Shown here one piece after another: positions 11,701 to 24,039 of a stretch of 64,000 bases of DNA (within the stretch, counting starts at the first letter, position 1; each line of letters opens with the position of its first letter). The notes under the pieces are model-generated. The model was not told the origin of the DNA, ran no database searches, and saw nothing but the letters and a program-made list of their open reading frames with translations. The stretch is from Carnegiea gigantea (taxonomy: Eukaryota > Streptophyta > Magnoliopsida > Caryophyllales > Cactaceae): assembly GCA_029747015.1 (NCBI GenBank), contig JAKOGI010000082.1, positions 792,501 to 856,500 on the forward strand. The letters run 5' to 3'. Both the position numbers and the translations under genes were made by a program.

Positions 11701-14263
11701 TGACACTTCCCTTGGTGTCTTGTCATTTATATGGTGTCCTTTGCTTGTTGCTTCCTGTTGAAAAGATTGTTTCTGCTTCACTTCCCATCATCCATACTTT
11801 AGTGCAAGTATAGTTGGAGTTGGTCTTCCCTAATGGGCTTGTCAACTGACCCAAACTTGTTCTAAGGCGATCGTGTGACTGTTTGCAGATTGATGGTGAC
11901 TATTCCAGTGTTCTGGTTGCTTTGTTTCAAGTCAGCTGGAGACTCCGGGGAAGCTACTTTGACACGTTGTTAGCACCTCTTCTCCCGCACAAAATTTTCA
12001 ATGCATGTCCTTATGTCAACGAAGCTGCGATGTTGACAGAGAAAATGAACAACTGTAGAGTTGAAGTTAATGCTTCTTTGCCACAAAAGTTCCCTCAGTC
12101 ACAGGTGAGAATCACAGTTTCTTTTGCGTTTCCTCTGTGACCCTTCTGGTCCTGGATGCTGAGTGGAGCACGCCTGCAGTTTTCCAATAAACACAATTCG
12201 ACAAGGATAGGAAGCCCAACAGAGTTGGCTGCAGCTGATGGTGGTTCTGAACTTCGCAGGTCAGTCCTATGTTGCTGGATGTTCCTCTTGCATACGTTAT
12301 CATGTTTACATTTAAGGAACCTTCAGTTGGGAAATTGTGAATTGGAAATGAGGTTGTTGCGAATACTATTGTATTGTATTGCTTTTTCTTTAGTGTCATT
12401 TATCTAGTGCATTTACATATCATTGTTGTACACATGCTGGAAAAGCAAAAGTTATGCTGGTCAGTGGTCTGAAACCTGGTTTGCTGTATGCATTTCATTT
12501 GAAGCCTGCCCCCCCCCAAAAAAATTGAGCTCCCTCGATCAAGAAAGAATGTCCTGATGTTTGGTTTAATTGTGCAGTAGAAACGCATCGTTAATTGTGA
12601 CAAACACAAAAGTGGAGATTGTAATCCATGAAGATGTGTTTGGCTCTGTCTATGGCGACAACGGTAGCAATCTGGCTCGTTTGCGACAGGTAATTTTCTT
12701 ATTCTAGAGTTTTAGAATACAGAATTTAATTTTAGAGTCTGTACCTTGGGGATCTAGATTTAAGGAGAAGACACATTTTGAATAGAGAGGTTGGGCATCT
12801 AGTCGTGGGCGGAGGCAGGCACCAAGGCATGAATACTACTTTTAACTCTGTCAACATAACAGCAAAAGGGTGGTGTCTTGGTTGGCTCAGTTGCGAAGGG
12901 GACTAGGAGGAGCACACTGCTAGGATCAAGGAGAGAGGGAAAATAATGAAGAAAGAGAGAGGAATCGCTATGACTGCTACGGGAGAGGGGGAAAAAGGCC
13001 TGGACAGAGAGAGGATGGGCTTACTGATTCTCTGGCGAAAGCGTGCAGGATCTTCAGGGAAACTAATAGCCACATGCGGCTGGGAATGGAGTGGGAATGA
13101 AATGGGGAGAGCTAAAAACAGAGAGGATTAGAAGATATATGGGAGAGTGTGGGAGTAATTAGGGTTTTGGTATGATATATGTGAAACTAAAATGGGTGAA
13201 AAAGGAGTGATAGGTGGGTGGGTGATGGATGGGTGGATGATGGTTGGGTGATGCATCGGGTGGATCACCGCCGAGGTCTGACCCAATCCACCGGCCATCC
13301 ATCAATGACGAGTTCACCTTTCATTTGTTTTCTTTTTTTTTTTTGGATTTTCACCTCTGTTTTGGTCAGGTGAAAAAAGGCATCTGTCAGGCGTTGCCAG
13401 GCCAACTCATTCAGGCAGTTGACTCAATTGGGTCAACTTGGATTCCATCTTTCCAATGGCTGTTGCCGAGTCAAGCTGTTTTTCGGTTAAGATCGGACTA
13501 TAAGAGGATGGATGAAGTAATTTATCCATCTGCCATAGAAAACACACATAGGCCCTTTTTTTTTTGGGGGGGGGGGGGGGGGGATTTCACAGAGACTATA
13601 GGGGAAAAAAAAGTACTATGTTTCTGCAGTGGGCCAGTGACTGCATTCTCTTGACAAGTTTATTGGACAAAGTGGCACCAAGCTTGCTCATGACCCAGAC
13701 CTGAACTGGCTCAGCCTAAACTTGTCATGGCTAATCCTTTGGCCTACTTTGGTGCAAACTAGAATCAATAGCTAAGCCTGATAATCTATGCAAATGTTGT
13801 GCTTGATTAGGGAATGTATTATGTAATCACAAATATGACCTATTAATAGGCTTATTAGTTATTTGCTGGTCTGGTGCTGGGTCGAGTCTCCACTTTGCCT
13901 AAGGGGTGTAATTGCATATCATTAAGGACTAAGGAGTAAGGACAATGCTATTCTTCTTGATATCTGTTGAATGAAACTAGCAAGATTCAGATTAGTTGCT
14001 TTCACCTTGCGAGTACATATATGCCAATATGTTTATGCGGCTGGCCACGAACTTCATGGTTTTAAGATTTGTACTTGGTAGCACTGCATTGCCTTAATCA
14101 CATACTCCCATCCTGCATGGATTTGGAGCAGATTTCGGGTGCAACAGTTGATGTGCAGGATCCTTGTCCTGGTAGTGAAGGGAAGGTCATAATATCTGGG
14201 ACACCCGATCAAGTCCTTGCAGCTCAGAGCCTTCTCCAGGCTTTCATCATGTCTGCTCGATGA
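8748..14263 (+). CDS. KH-domain RNA-binding protein, HEN4/PCBP-like, five KH repeats
   Basis: Seven exons: 8748-9317, 10689-11018, 11094-11336, 11889-12104, 12180-12259, 12578-12689 and 14132-14263. All introns are GT..AG and the joined frame gives 560 aa ending at TGA 14261-14263. KH1 carries loop GHSG (residues 55-58), KH2 GEGG (153-156), KH3 GWKG (263-266) and KH5 GDNG (506-509). KH4 (about 328-372) reads GWLNVGESS and lacks a normal GxxG loop. KH proteins of this plant group bind single-stranded RNA in the nucleus; HEN4 helps AGAMOUS pre-mRNA processing, and relatives act in stress signalling. Which role applies here is unknown. The start was chosen because it is the first ATG in frame with the KH1 exon; the frame from 8653 is a different, spurious one. 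Intron 1 holds a 64-bp perfect tandem duplication, and intron 6 (1.44 kb) a T-run/G-run tract. Confidence 0.9.
9547..9674. repeat. perfect 64-bp tandem duplication in KH-gene intron 1
   Basis: Two adjacent identical 64-base units (9547-9610 and 9611-9674), each starting attatccaccaggcc and ending catctaataact. I found no difference between the copies, which suggests a recent event. Confidence 0.95.
10145..10330. repeat. repeated gtgggtgttgtcccacatt motif, possible small retroelement relic
   Basis: The string aagtgggtgttgtcccacattg occurs at about 10145 and again at about 10187, followed by tatataagcttgtgagtta and ggttggaacctcatttgag. Such strings are common in plant genomes near small LTR-like elements. 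No ends or target duplication could be fixed. Confidence 0.3.
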
Positions 14264-15840
14264 TCCTTGCCAAACCATCATGTGTGTATCCTCGTCTGTT
14301 CTTGTAGATAAGAATCGAGTGTGGTTACTCTTCTTGTCGTCGAGGGAAGTCAATATGGTCTGATCTGACCATCTCCAGATTTGTTTGTATGTATGCTACC
14401 TCTTACACTAGAAACTCCAACGGATACAGGTGCATATGAGGGTGTTGGTCTTGGTTATGTAAATTATTGTTTTAGAAAGGGGCCACGAAATATGACCAAT
14501 GTATTGCATTGATCTTTTCTCTGATTTCTTTTCTGCGATTTTCTATGATTTTTGAAAATCTTATGGTGTGAACTTTATTGACAATGTCAAGTGAAGAGAA
14601 ACCAATGTGTGGATTTGTGATCCATCTTATCGGCTGCAAAATGGTTATGCGTATAAAATACTGTCTTACTTCACAAAAAATAAAAAAGATTTAATCATGA
14701 TTCTCTCATCTGCCAATGTCTACATCCACGATCATTTTTATGCAGTTGAGAGGAATAGTCTTTTGATGTAAATAACGATGCTCAGAACCTTAGATGAGGG
14801 AGAAATCGTTCTTAGACCTTACGTAAGTGAGATTTACACTACATGAGTTGTGGATATGAGGAAAATTATTTGACTTTTTTGTGCGGGATAAATTCGTGTT
14901 TTTAAGATTTAAGAATTTGGCAATGCTTCCTGAAGCTCTCTCAACAAGTCATTTTCTTTTTGTTTCTTTTTTTAAAAAAAAAATGACCTTTGGTGTGATG
15001 GAAATGCAAGCAAATAATGATGTTTGCAATGTGTGTTTTTGGCCGGTGACAATGGGAAGGGACACTTCAGAACTTTCGTAGTGTCTCACAGAAAGCCGGT
15101 GACCACCAGATAACTGTATAAGGATAAACAAAGATGTATAATTTGGACGTGCAATTTGTGCAATATAAATGTTTATAGTATCTTCATCTTGTTGAGGGAG
15201 CAACTCTCTCAAAATTATACACTTAAGGGTTGCTCATTCATTGGTGTCGCACTGTTTACCGTTCTTTAGTTCTTTTGAGTTCCTAAGTTTGAAATAGTTC
15301 TCTATTGGCCTTTGTTTTGTTTTTTTGTTTTGTTTTCCAGATCTTTATCAAAATGGTATGCAATGATACTCGTCAGCTTGAGAGATGGAATCCACACGCC
15401 CAAGGACTTAATTGAGCTTCTAGCCTGATATACCACCCCTGGGCCCCTGCCCGTGCTAGTTATCAAATGAGATAGTGGCAATTTAAAATGAAAAAAACGT
15501 TTCAATTGTATGCGCCAATGAACAAGTTGTAAAGAATGCAACACATAATGACAGGCGCTGAACACTAGGAGAAACGTCTGCTAAAAAGATACGTTTTTGT
15601 TTTAATCCAAATAGAATAATTGAATAAATAATCTGATAAGATCAGAAACTTTCAAATATCAAGCAATGCGGCAATGCCGGCGTGCATTTTCCATCTTATC
15701 TGAGGCCAACCCAACTCTCAGTCTCTCACAAAAAATAAGAAATTAAAAAAGAACAGCATTTCGCCGGCCCAGAACGTTTCGGTGCCATATTATTGTCAAA
15801 CCCCATTTCCTTTTTTTTTGGGGCTCATTTCTCTGCTCCA
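14264..15840. other. 3' flank of KH gene and intergenic spacer
   Basis: About 300 bases after the KH stop are probably 3' UTR (ends near the gatttttgaaaatc stretch around 14550). The rest shows no gene-like frame or repeat that I recognise. Confidence 0.5.
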
Positions 15841-15844
15841 TCTC

Positions 15845-16315
15845 TCTCATAAGAACAGAAAGATGGCGTAGCACGTACTGGCTTCGACTCCTCTATATCT
15901 CCACTGATATTATCTCCAACCACTATCATCGTGCTCTATTTCAGGTACATTTCTTTTTGCTCTCACTCTCACTTCCTCTAGATTTTACCATTTTTCCAGG
16001 GTCACATTAATGTCTAAAACTCCACATGAATGATGAATGTACAAGAGTTTGATTAGAAAAACCCATTAATCATATAGATTATCAAATAATTTGTATTAAT
16101 CCCATTTGGGTCTTTCTCAACTTTTATTTGTAGTTTGAATCATAATATTTCGCAATTTGCTTGATTTTATCAAATTCAGTCCTGATTTCCCCTGGCAAAC
16201 CAACCTAATTAGTTGTTGGGTATATAAATTCACAATCTTTTGTGTGTTAAACTATGATCGTGTGCTTCTCATATGCTATATAATACTAAGTTCATGTTGT
16301 TTTGTGATTTGGCAG
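15845..16315 (+). other. probable 5' UTR exon and 5' UTR intron of the BED/hAT-derived gene
   Basis: A pyrimidine-rich leader ends ctctatttcag at 15944, followed by gtacat (donor). A matching acceptor, gatttggcag, ends at 16315, 65 bases before the ATG at 16381. This gives a 371-base leader intron, a common arrangement in plant genes whose coding part is a single exon. Confidence 0.5.
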
Positions 16316-16380
16316 TTCTTAAACCCTTCTTTAGCTGGTCCATATTGAGTTCTATGTTGGTGGTTCTGTGATTAGCGAGT

Positions 16381-18273
16381 ATGCCAATTAAATCTGACAA
16401 ATGGGGGTGGAAACAGGTGAGTGTGTTAGGAGGATTTGACAGAGGGAGTGGTGCAAAGAGGTGGACATGCAACCACTGTGATCAACTTTACAATGGGTCT
16501 TACTCGCGCGTTAGAGCCCATCTTCTTGGGTTGAGCGGGTGCGGTATCAAGCCTTGCCCTGCCATCGATGCTTCTTCGAGAGGACCATTTAAGTTGCTCG
16601 ATCAAGAAGACTTTCTCACTAGGAAGTTGATGCACAAGAAGATCAAGAACAAGAAGAAGAAGTTATTCCCTTCGAGTGGGAATAGTCTTTCAAGATTAAT
16701 GCATCTTTTTGGGACTAATTATCGACTGATTGAAGGTGTATCGAGCTCAAAGATGATGGATCGAGCTGCAAGCGATGTGGACAACATTGTGGCTAGGTTC
16801 TTTTTTGCAGATGGGCTGAGCCTGGATGTTGCAGATTCATCATTCTTTCACGAAATGGCTAAGGCTATTGGTGCTTTTGGCTCTGGGTACAAGCCCCCAT
16901 CGATAGATCAATTATCCGGTTCTTTGCTTAGTAAAGAGAAGGCGAGAATAGAGAAGGCCTTGGCTCTAGCCAAAGAGTCCTGGTCTCACACAGGCTGCAC
17001 CATACTCTGTGCAAACCGGCTAGATGGTTCAGTGGGATGCTTCTGTGTTGACTTCTTTGTGGCGAGCCCTAGAGGTGTCATCTTCCTGAAAGAGGTGGAC
17101 ATCATTGAGGGTGATGGGCCGGACAGTCAGTTTATCAAAGAGCTCGCTGAGGTGATCGTAGAGGTTGGACATTCGAATGTTCTGCAAGTTATAACTCATA
17201 TAAGTGGTGAGGCTAGTGATGCTTTTGAGTCAGTCCTAATATCCAAGTTTCCTCATATATTTTGGTCTCATTGCTCTTCGCATTCTATCCTTTTCTTGTT
17301 GGAGGAAGTTGCACAACTCGATTGGATTCAATCTGTTGTTTCATCTGCTAAAGAGCTCGAGCAGTGCATCTCAACTTTTAACAGCAACATTCTTAAAGAG
17401 CCGTTGGACCCTGTCTCCAAAAAATTTGCTCCTCCTTATTGCTTGGTTAGAAGGATTGTCAACGAAAAGTCAGTTTTAGAGGAACTAGTTGCCAGTGAAA
17501 ATTGGAAGCAATCAAAACCAAGCAATAGTGCATTCGATGCTGAAACTCTTATATCAAGTGACGATTTTTGGAGCAAGACAAATTCGATGCTAGAAGTTTG
17601 TGAACCTTTTGTGAGACTACTTGCTGAATTTGATGTGGATAAATCTCTCATGGGTGACATCTACAATTGGCGGGTTTTGTCCCTTGAAGCCTTGAGGGCC
17701 AGCAAAATTGATGAATCGACATTATATCAGCTGGAAATGCTGATAGAAAGCAGATGGGATAAGTTGTTTTCTCCACTTCATGGGGCAGCATACATGTTGA
17801 ACCCAAGATACTTTAAAAAAGGCCAAAACAAGGATGCTCATCTAATAAGAACTTGGAATGCCACTCTAGAGAGGTATGAGGCTGATATCGAGGCAAGAAA
17901 GGTGTTAGGGAAAGAGCTAAGTATCTATCAGAAAGTAGAAGGGTGTTTTGGGGAAGAAGATGCCATCGAAAGTAGGGATAAAATGGAGCCAGTATCATGG
18001 TGGGAAAATTTTGGGTTTGAAACTCCGCATCTTCAGAACTTGGCTATAAGGGTTTTGAGTCAGGTTTCGAGTGCAGAAATCATGTGTAGGGAAAGTTGCA
18101 GATGTGATAAAATGACATGTAAGGAGGCTGTTCAAATGTTCGGGTTGGCATCTGACAGAGCTAAAGACTTTGTGTTTGTGAGGAACAATTTGAGGCTTCA
18201 GAGTCTCAGGAACAGAATGGCAGGTTGTCAGTCTGATTCAAGGAGTAAGAACTCATGTTCAGGGTCATGTTGA
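16381..18273 (+). CDS. BED zinc-finger, hAT-transposase-derived protein (catalytically dead, probably domesticated)
   Basis: Uninterrupted 630-aa frame. Residues about 5-60 form a BED-type zinc finger: C30-x2-C33, H47 and C54. Residues about 195-330 align with the DUF659 part of plant hAT transposases. There, active family members have an S/T-D-G-W motif holding the first catalytic Asp; this protein has C-A-N-R (A211 at the Asp position). The second Asp, normally in V-T-D-N-A, is replaced in VITHISGEA (H273). The CAAHC-like motif reads CSSHS. The C-terminus (from about 541, SWWENFGFETPHLQNLA) matches the hAT dimerisation region, with CERN changed to CRES. A long intact frame with lost catalytic residues, no visible terminal inverted repeats beside it and a spliced leader together suggest a host gene, likely a DNA-binding regulator. 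Its function is unknown. Confidence 0.85.
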   Translation: MPIKSDKWGWKQVSVLGGFDRGSGAKRWTCNHCDQLYNGSYSRVRAHLLGLSGCGIKPCPAIDASSRGPFKLLDQEDFLTRKLMHKKIKNKKKKLFPSSGNSLSRLMHLFGTNYRLIEGVSSSKMMDRAASDVDNIVARFFFADGLSLDVADSSFFHEMAKAIGAFGSGYKPPSIDQLSGSLLSKEKARIEKALALAKESWSHTGCTILCANRLDGSVGCFCVDFFVASPRGVIFLKEVDIIEGDGPDSQFIKELAEVIVEVGHSNVLQVITHISGEASDAFESVLISKFPHIFWSHCSSHSILFLLEEVAQLDWIQSVVSSAKELEQCISTFNSNILKEPLDPVSKKFAPPYCLVRRIVNEKSVLEELVASENWKQSKPSNSAFDAETLISSDDFWSKTNSMLEVCEPFVRLLAEFDVDKSLMGDIYNWRVLSLEALRASKIDESTLYQLEMLIESRWDKLFSPLHGAAYMLNPRYFKKGQNKDAHLIRTWNATLERYEADIEARKVLGKELSIYQKVEGCFGEEDAIESRDKMEPVSWWENFGFETPHLQNLAIRVLSQVSSAEIMCRESCRCDKMTCKEAVQMFGLASDRAKDFVFVRNNLRLQSLRNRMAGCQSDSRSKNSCSGSC

Positions 18274-19765
18274 TCAGGAACTTCATTTTGATTGTGATTT
18301 TGCTTGGACTATAACCCATGTTTCTGTTTTCTAATTGTATTCTTTATTATTCTGTTAGGTTATAAAGTCTTTTTTTTTTTTAATCACCAAAGTAAGCATA
18401 TTTTGGTCCCTCAATACTTGTGTTTAGGAAGAGCTATTCATGTCACGGATGTCCTTATTCATTACAGCAAAGACACATTGTACAAATCAGGGCGTGATGT
18501 TAATAGGTTATTAGTGTTTGTAATTGCGTGATTTCTTAGTAAACAAGTGGTGTGCTTTATTGCTTTCCATAGAAGCATTTCATTTTTTTCGGTTATAACT
18601 AATATTCTGTCTGGTGCAATGTACGGTATGCTTTTTTGAGTTTTTGTCTATAACAAATTGATAATTATATATAATATATAGTATATCATTTAATAATTTG
18701 TGCGATAGATGAAAAATCTAGAGTTTTACTAATCAATAGTTTTTAAAACTTAGTTACAGTTGTTATATGGTATAAATCTTTTTAAAATTATTAAATTGAG
18801 ATTTTGAATATATTAAAGTAGATCATAATTGACTTAGCTAGTATACTTTTTTATAGCAGTTGTAATTCAATAATTAATTTTGAACTTTTGGTACTTAGCC
18901 ACCAAAGAAAACAAAAGATCCAACATCTTGCATAGTTAAAATAGCCCTAAAATCCACAACAACCAACAATTAAAAATTCCATAAGAAATAGTCATAATAG
19001 AACCGAAAAACATCGACAATCAATGGATTCGGAACTCAAACATACAAATTACTTAATTTTTTCAAAAAATAAATAAATAAATATAACATGTGCATGCACC
19101 AATGGATAATAATCTTGCCTATAGGTGATGAATGGCATCAAACAATGCTAACATAAGGAGATGATCACTGCTTAAACCATTCTCTCGAAATCGAGACTAA
19201 TTTGGTTCCTTTCAATGGTAGTTTATAAAACCTATTATCCTGTATATATATGATTAATAATTGTCATTTTACTATATCTAACATCTAATATCTGATATTT
19301 ATATTCAAAAAAAGGTAAAATAATATTAATGGAAATTCTTTTAGTATTTATTCTTAAATCTTAATAATAATAACTGTTCTTTATAGTAAATGCGATCCGT
19401 AACTATTGTTGTACTGTAATTATACATACATACTAATTGCATATTTTTTTAAAAAATAAAAAGGCTAAAATAATAATATTGGATATCAAAGTATTAATTA
19501 AAGAAAAAGTATTTTGAATTAAGTATAAAGATTGCATACAAATTATCCAGAGGAATTTTATGATAAAGATGGGGAAAAAAAAAAAGAAAAGATGTTAACC
19601 ACATTGTTTGCACTTTCAAATACTATTGTCAACGATCTCAGGCCAGTCCTAAATTATAGGCCCAAATTACAAGCCCAATCCACTAACGCAGCCTAGTACT
19701 GTGTAAAGGTATAAGTACAAACAATAGACCATTCTGCACGCGACTGTAAGAACGCGCGTCGCGTA
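18274..19765. other. AT-rich spacer
   Basis: Downstream of the hAT-derived gene; roughly the first 350 bases may be its 3' UTR. The remainder is A/T-rich with no frame, RNA gene or element that I can name. Confidence 0.5.
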
Positions 19766-19768
19766 CGC

Positions 19769-19792
19769 CTCTGTCTCTCTCTCTCTCTCTCT
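19769..19792 (+). repeat. (CT)n tract in the leader of the GT47 gene
   Basis: A run of alternating C and T about 85-105 bases upstream of the GT47 start at 19876. Such CT tracts are common around plant transcription start sites and leaders; it is placed here as part of the core promoter/5' UTR by position only. Confidence 0.6.
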
Positions 19793-19875
19793 GGCCACAG
19801 TTCTTACTCTGGGTTGTCTTGTCTCCAACTCTACCCAAATCCTGAGACTATTGAACGCGCCACCTACGACGGCCG

Positions 19876-22800
19876 ATGTTGGCGGTGAAACCACCGCAGT
19901 CGCCACCGTCATCTTCAATGTTCACCCTGCGAGGATCTCTCCTAACCCTAGCTATTCTCACTCTTATCTCCTTTACCTTTCTCTCTCTTAAATCCCTCCG
20001 TTCTTCTCCCCAACCCCAACCTTCCTCCAATCTGGTACCGCCTCTCTTCCTCTCTCCTGTCTTTGCTTTCTGATATTAATTTCGATACATTGATTTGAAT
20101 CTGATGTTCATTGAAGGTTGTAAACACGGTCGGCAAATCAAATGAAAAAGTCGAGAAGGAAGAGTTGTCGGAGGTTTATCACAGTCCGGAGATCTTCAGG
20201 CTGAATTATGAAGAAATGGAGAAAAGATTCAAAGTGTATGTTTATCCGGATGGTGATCCGAATACCTTCTACCAGACTCCTAGGAAGCTTACCGGCAAGT
20301 ACTCCAGTGAGGGCTACTTCTTCCAGAACATTCGAGAGAGTCGATTTCGGACCGACGACCCCGATCAGGCTGATTTGTTCTTCATTCCTATTTCCTGCCA
20401 TAAGATGCGAGGAAAGGTTTGATTTTCTCTTGCCCTAATTCAATCTTACTGTTGAATTATTTGCTAGTGAGGTATTCGGTCATACTGCTTTTTGATTTTT
20501 TAATGCTTTTGAGTAGTTATTTTTTTGTGTAGGCCTACTGTAGTTAAAGTTTGGGAGGGAAAAGATACTCTTTTTTTTTTTTGGGGGGGGGGGGAGGTAG
20601 CTAGCTCGTATGACTGAGTTGGTATACGAATTCTGCTAGATACTTTGGGAAAACACTTGAATTGCAATGGATAAAAATGTGGGATTAGTTTCTTAGTTGC
20701 TTGAGAACCCCTCATTTGGAGGTTTACTTTTCTCCAATCCATGTGAGTATGAGGATCTTTAGGATGATAGGTAACTGCTTCTGCCGTTGTCTGCCAGTGG
20801 CCTATACACTCATTGTTATGCAATTTCAGTTTCTCTTTTGGTAGTTGTCGACAAATTTTGAGTTATTTTGACCGTTGTGAAGTTTGGGGACTGAGAACAT
20901 TAGATATGACAAGACAGTGACTGTTTCTTGATGCAGGGGACTTCATATGAAAATATGACAGTAATTGTCAAGGACTATGTTGAGAGTCTAATGTTCAAGT
21001 ACCCTTATTGGAATAGAACGTTGGGTGCTGATCACTTTTTTGTAACTTGCCATGATGTTGGGGTGAGGGCAACTGAGGGGATGCCGTTTCTTGTTAAGAA
21101 TTCAATTCGAGTTGTTTGCTCCCCGAGCTATGATGTTGGGTTCATCCCACATAAGGATGTTGCTTTGCCTCAAGTACTGCAACCATTTGCTCTTCCTGCT
21201 GGAGGAAACGATCTACAAAATAGGTAGGTGGGAGCTAACTTTTGCTTCTCCTAGTGATAGCTTCTTATTCTGTATCTTATTTGTTCCTTCTATTTGGGTA
21301 CTGTTGCTTTGTACGACTCTGAGATTTTATTCAGCTGATAATGCTTATTCCTGGCGCTGATTCTCGCTTTGACGTGGGACGGTTGAAGTGCCTAATAAAT
21401 AATAATAGGTGTCTGGACCAGTTAATTTAGATTCAGTATGTCTTCTGTGTCTAAAAGCCAAATATTTTTAAAGTATGACATTAATCATATGATTTGACAT
21501 GCTTCAGAACTATGATTTGTTGAGGATGTTAAATTTGTACGTTCAGGTACACTGGTGTAATGATTGTACATTTTATGTTTGGGGGGGGGGGGATTAGTAA
21601 TTACTTGTGAGAGATCTACTCGTGTGTAGTTTATGTGAAGCTAACAAGAGGTATGCTTTGCAGGACGAATCTTGGATTCTGGGCAGGCCACCGTAACTCC
21701 AAAATTAGAGTGATTTTGGCTAGAGTTTGGGAGAATGACACTGAACTTGACATTTCAAATAATAGGATAAGCAGAGCTATTGGGCCTTTGGTATATCAGA
21801 AGAGGTTTTACAGGAATAAATATTGCATATGCCCAGGTGGTTCTCAGGTTAACAGTGCCCGTATCACAGATTCAATTCATTATGGTTGTATTCCTGGTAA
21901 GATTTCTACCCTTTAACTGATTTACTTCTGATTTAGGTTCCTAAGGACACAGCATCTCTGCAATTAAGGGTAAAGGTGATAAGACCTTATCCTCGACAAC
22001 GTGCCTTAGGTGGAATTTAGATTTGAGCTGTTCTTGTATAGCTTTTTGAGGATGAACATGCATATAGAGATTCTGGAATGGTTTACGTTCATGCAATTCT
22101 CATGCAATATCTCAGGTTTTTAGGAGATAAGGACTCATGACGTTCTAATTTCGTATTTTTGTTTATGCAGTGATTTTGTCAGATTACTATGATCTGCCTT
22201 TCAATGACATCCTTGATTGGCGGAAATTTTCTGTTGTACTAAGGGAGAGAGATGTTTACGAGCTCAAGCAGAAGCTCAAGGATATATCATACTCAGAGTT
22301 TGTGTGGCTGCATATGAATCTGGTTGAGGTATAATTTTGTTATTCTGAAAACAATCAATGAAAAGAATTCGTGATAGGCCTTGATTTGAGAGCAAGAAAG
22401 TTCTCTTGCAACTCTTCAGTGTTGGTAGACTTTCAACTTTTTATCGCACTTCCTGCATTGTAGTTGTTATGTCCTCGTGCTGTTTCTTTTTCCTGCGTGT
22501 TTCTAATTCAGTCTTCAAATTCATAGCCGAGATAGCAACACTCCTTGTAGTACTTTGAGCTTCATTGACAGGCACAACTGTCGAGCTCAGAATTCAGTGA
22601 ATAACAGACCTTCAAAATTGTTGTTATTTATTCCTATTCAATTTTGGGAGGAGAGTGGAAACTTTCCGGAGAGGAGAGTGGAAAGTTTCAGGGGCATTGA
22701 CGATCAAGAGTTTGGGAGACTCATTTTAAACTTTGTTATTTGGTACCTGTTACCCATTTGTGAAATCCTGTCTGTTTTTCATGTATAGGTACAAAAGCAT

Positions 22801-22890
22801 TTTCAGTGGAACACCCCTCCTATCAAATATGATGCTTTTCATATGGTTATGTACGAACTGTGGCTGCGGCGCCATGTCATCAGGTACTGA
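19876..22890 (+). CDS. exostosin-family glycosyltransferase (GT47), probable Golgi type II membrane protein
   Basis: Six exons: 19876-20034, 20117-20416, 20937-21223, 21664-21896, 22171-22328 and 22789-22890. All junctions are GT..AG with matching phase, giving 412 aa and a TGA at 22888-22890. A short cytosolic N-terminus is followed by a hydrophobic signal anchor at about 20-40 (LLTLAILTLISFTFL), then a Pro/Ser-rich stem and the exostosin domain from about 70. Marks of plant GT47 are RFKVYVYPDGD, the PYWNRTLGADHFFVTCHD region, LGFWAGH, and RNKYCICPGGSQVNSARITD followed by GCIPVILSDYYDLPF, the sugar-nucleotide-binding part. Such enzymes build cell-wall polysaccharides such as pectin, xylan and xyloglucan in the Golgi lumen; donor and acceptor cannot be told. 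MFTLRG at residue 15 is an alternative start just before the anchor. Introns 2 and 3 carry G-run tracts. Confidence 0.93.
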
Positions 22891-23773
22891 GGTTCTCGTT
22901 AGGGAACCTTTCACTTTGGTGGTTCTGTATACACACGATGATGATTCTAGATCGATCTTAAAACCTCAGCAGAAACAAAAGGTCGCTGCCGGTCAGAAGC
23001 CTTTGTAAATTATTATGTGATGGAGCATTCTCTGTTCTTCATGGTAGTTGTGGATGATCGAAATATAGGAGATGCCAACAGGTCCTAAACTCATTTCATT
23101 TATTCATTAATGTAATAGTTTTTCTGACCTGTAACTGGTTGTTTAGTACCAAAGCAATTTCCCTGTATCTGACAATTAGCCACTTTATGAATACAGTTTG
23201 CCAGTTTTTACAAGGCAAAAATGCAGAATTAGTGAAGCTCATTAGCTAAATTTGCACTTGCAGATGCTGCATTTTGTGATGCTGGGTTCTTCTGTTTATT
23301 GATCCATACTGTGGATTTCCTAGGTGTATGGATAGGTGTTTCTTGCAGCAAATTGTCTAAGCAATCTAAATTTTGAACTACATGTACCTCACAAGAAAGT
23401 GTGTACGAGCTTTTCATACTTCATCACCCCAGCTAATCTCTGTATATTTGTGTGCACGCATGCATGTAGCCTGGGGAGTCAGGAGTGCAGTTGCAACTTT
23501 GTAGAAGACACTCGGCGTTGTGAGAGAGACGACGTTTTAAATTATGTTCATTATAATGCTTCAAATTTCTGCCTGTTGATTCATCATTTTGCTGGCTAAA
23601 GACTAACAAATTTATTGTTAAAAAACAGCTTTAAGTATGATTGGTCTCTCGTCAAATTGTGATGATAGTTGAGGAGCCAACGCTTGATAACATGCATAAT
23701 GTAACATTTTTCTTTGAATTGTATTATAGTTTTTTTTTTTTCTTTTTGTGTGGTTTATAGAGAGACACAAAGT

Positions 23774-24035
23774 CATAAAATAGAACCTTTTTTTTTTTTT
23801 GGAGGGAGAAGAGAATTCAGTAGTATGAATTTGAGTCATTACAAAGGTCTTTCAAAATCAGATCCATGATATGATCTGAGCGGTCTAGTACTCTTTCTTG
23901 ATAAGAAGTGGAATAAGGTTGAAGATGAGTGAGGGCATGAGTAGTCTGATTCTCTATTCTTTTAATGTGGGACAACGAACAATAATCAAAACATTTAGCA
24001 TAATTCAAAATAGCATCTAAGCCATAAAATAGAAC
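23774..24035 (-). mobile_element. 5'-truncated LINE tail with 13-bp target site duplication
   Basis: A minus-strand fragment (23787-24022) begins inside the RNase H C-terminal part of an L1-type LINE (reading IKRIENQTTHALTHL) and ends in a poly(A), seen as a T-run at 23788-23801. It is flanked by identical 13-bp repeats cataaaatagaac at 23774-23786 and 24023-24035, the target duplication expected from target-primed insertion. The protein resembles the 3' end of the larger LINE at 50853-56417 (VKRMSNQVTHSPTHL), so both may belong to one family. Confidence 0.8.
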
Positions 24036-24039
24036 TTCT

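Noticed and set aside
13244..13654. 136-aa plus-strand frame
   Set aside because: Lies in KH-gene intron 6 and runs through T- and G-runs (FFFFFLD, GGGGGGG); low complexity.
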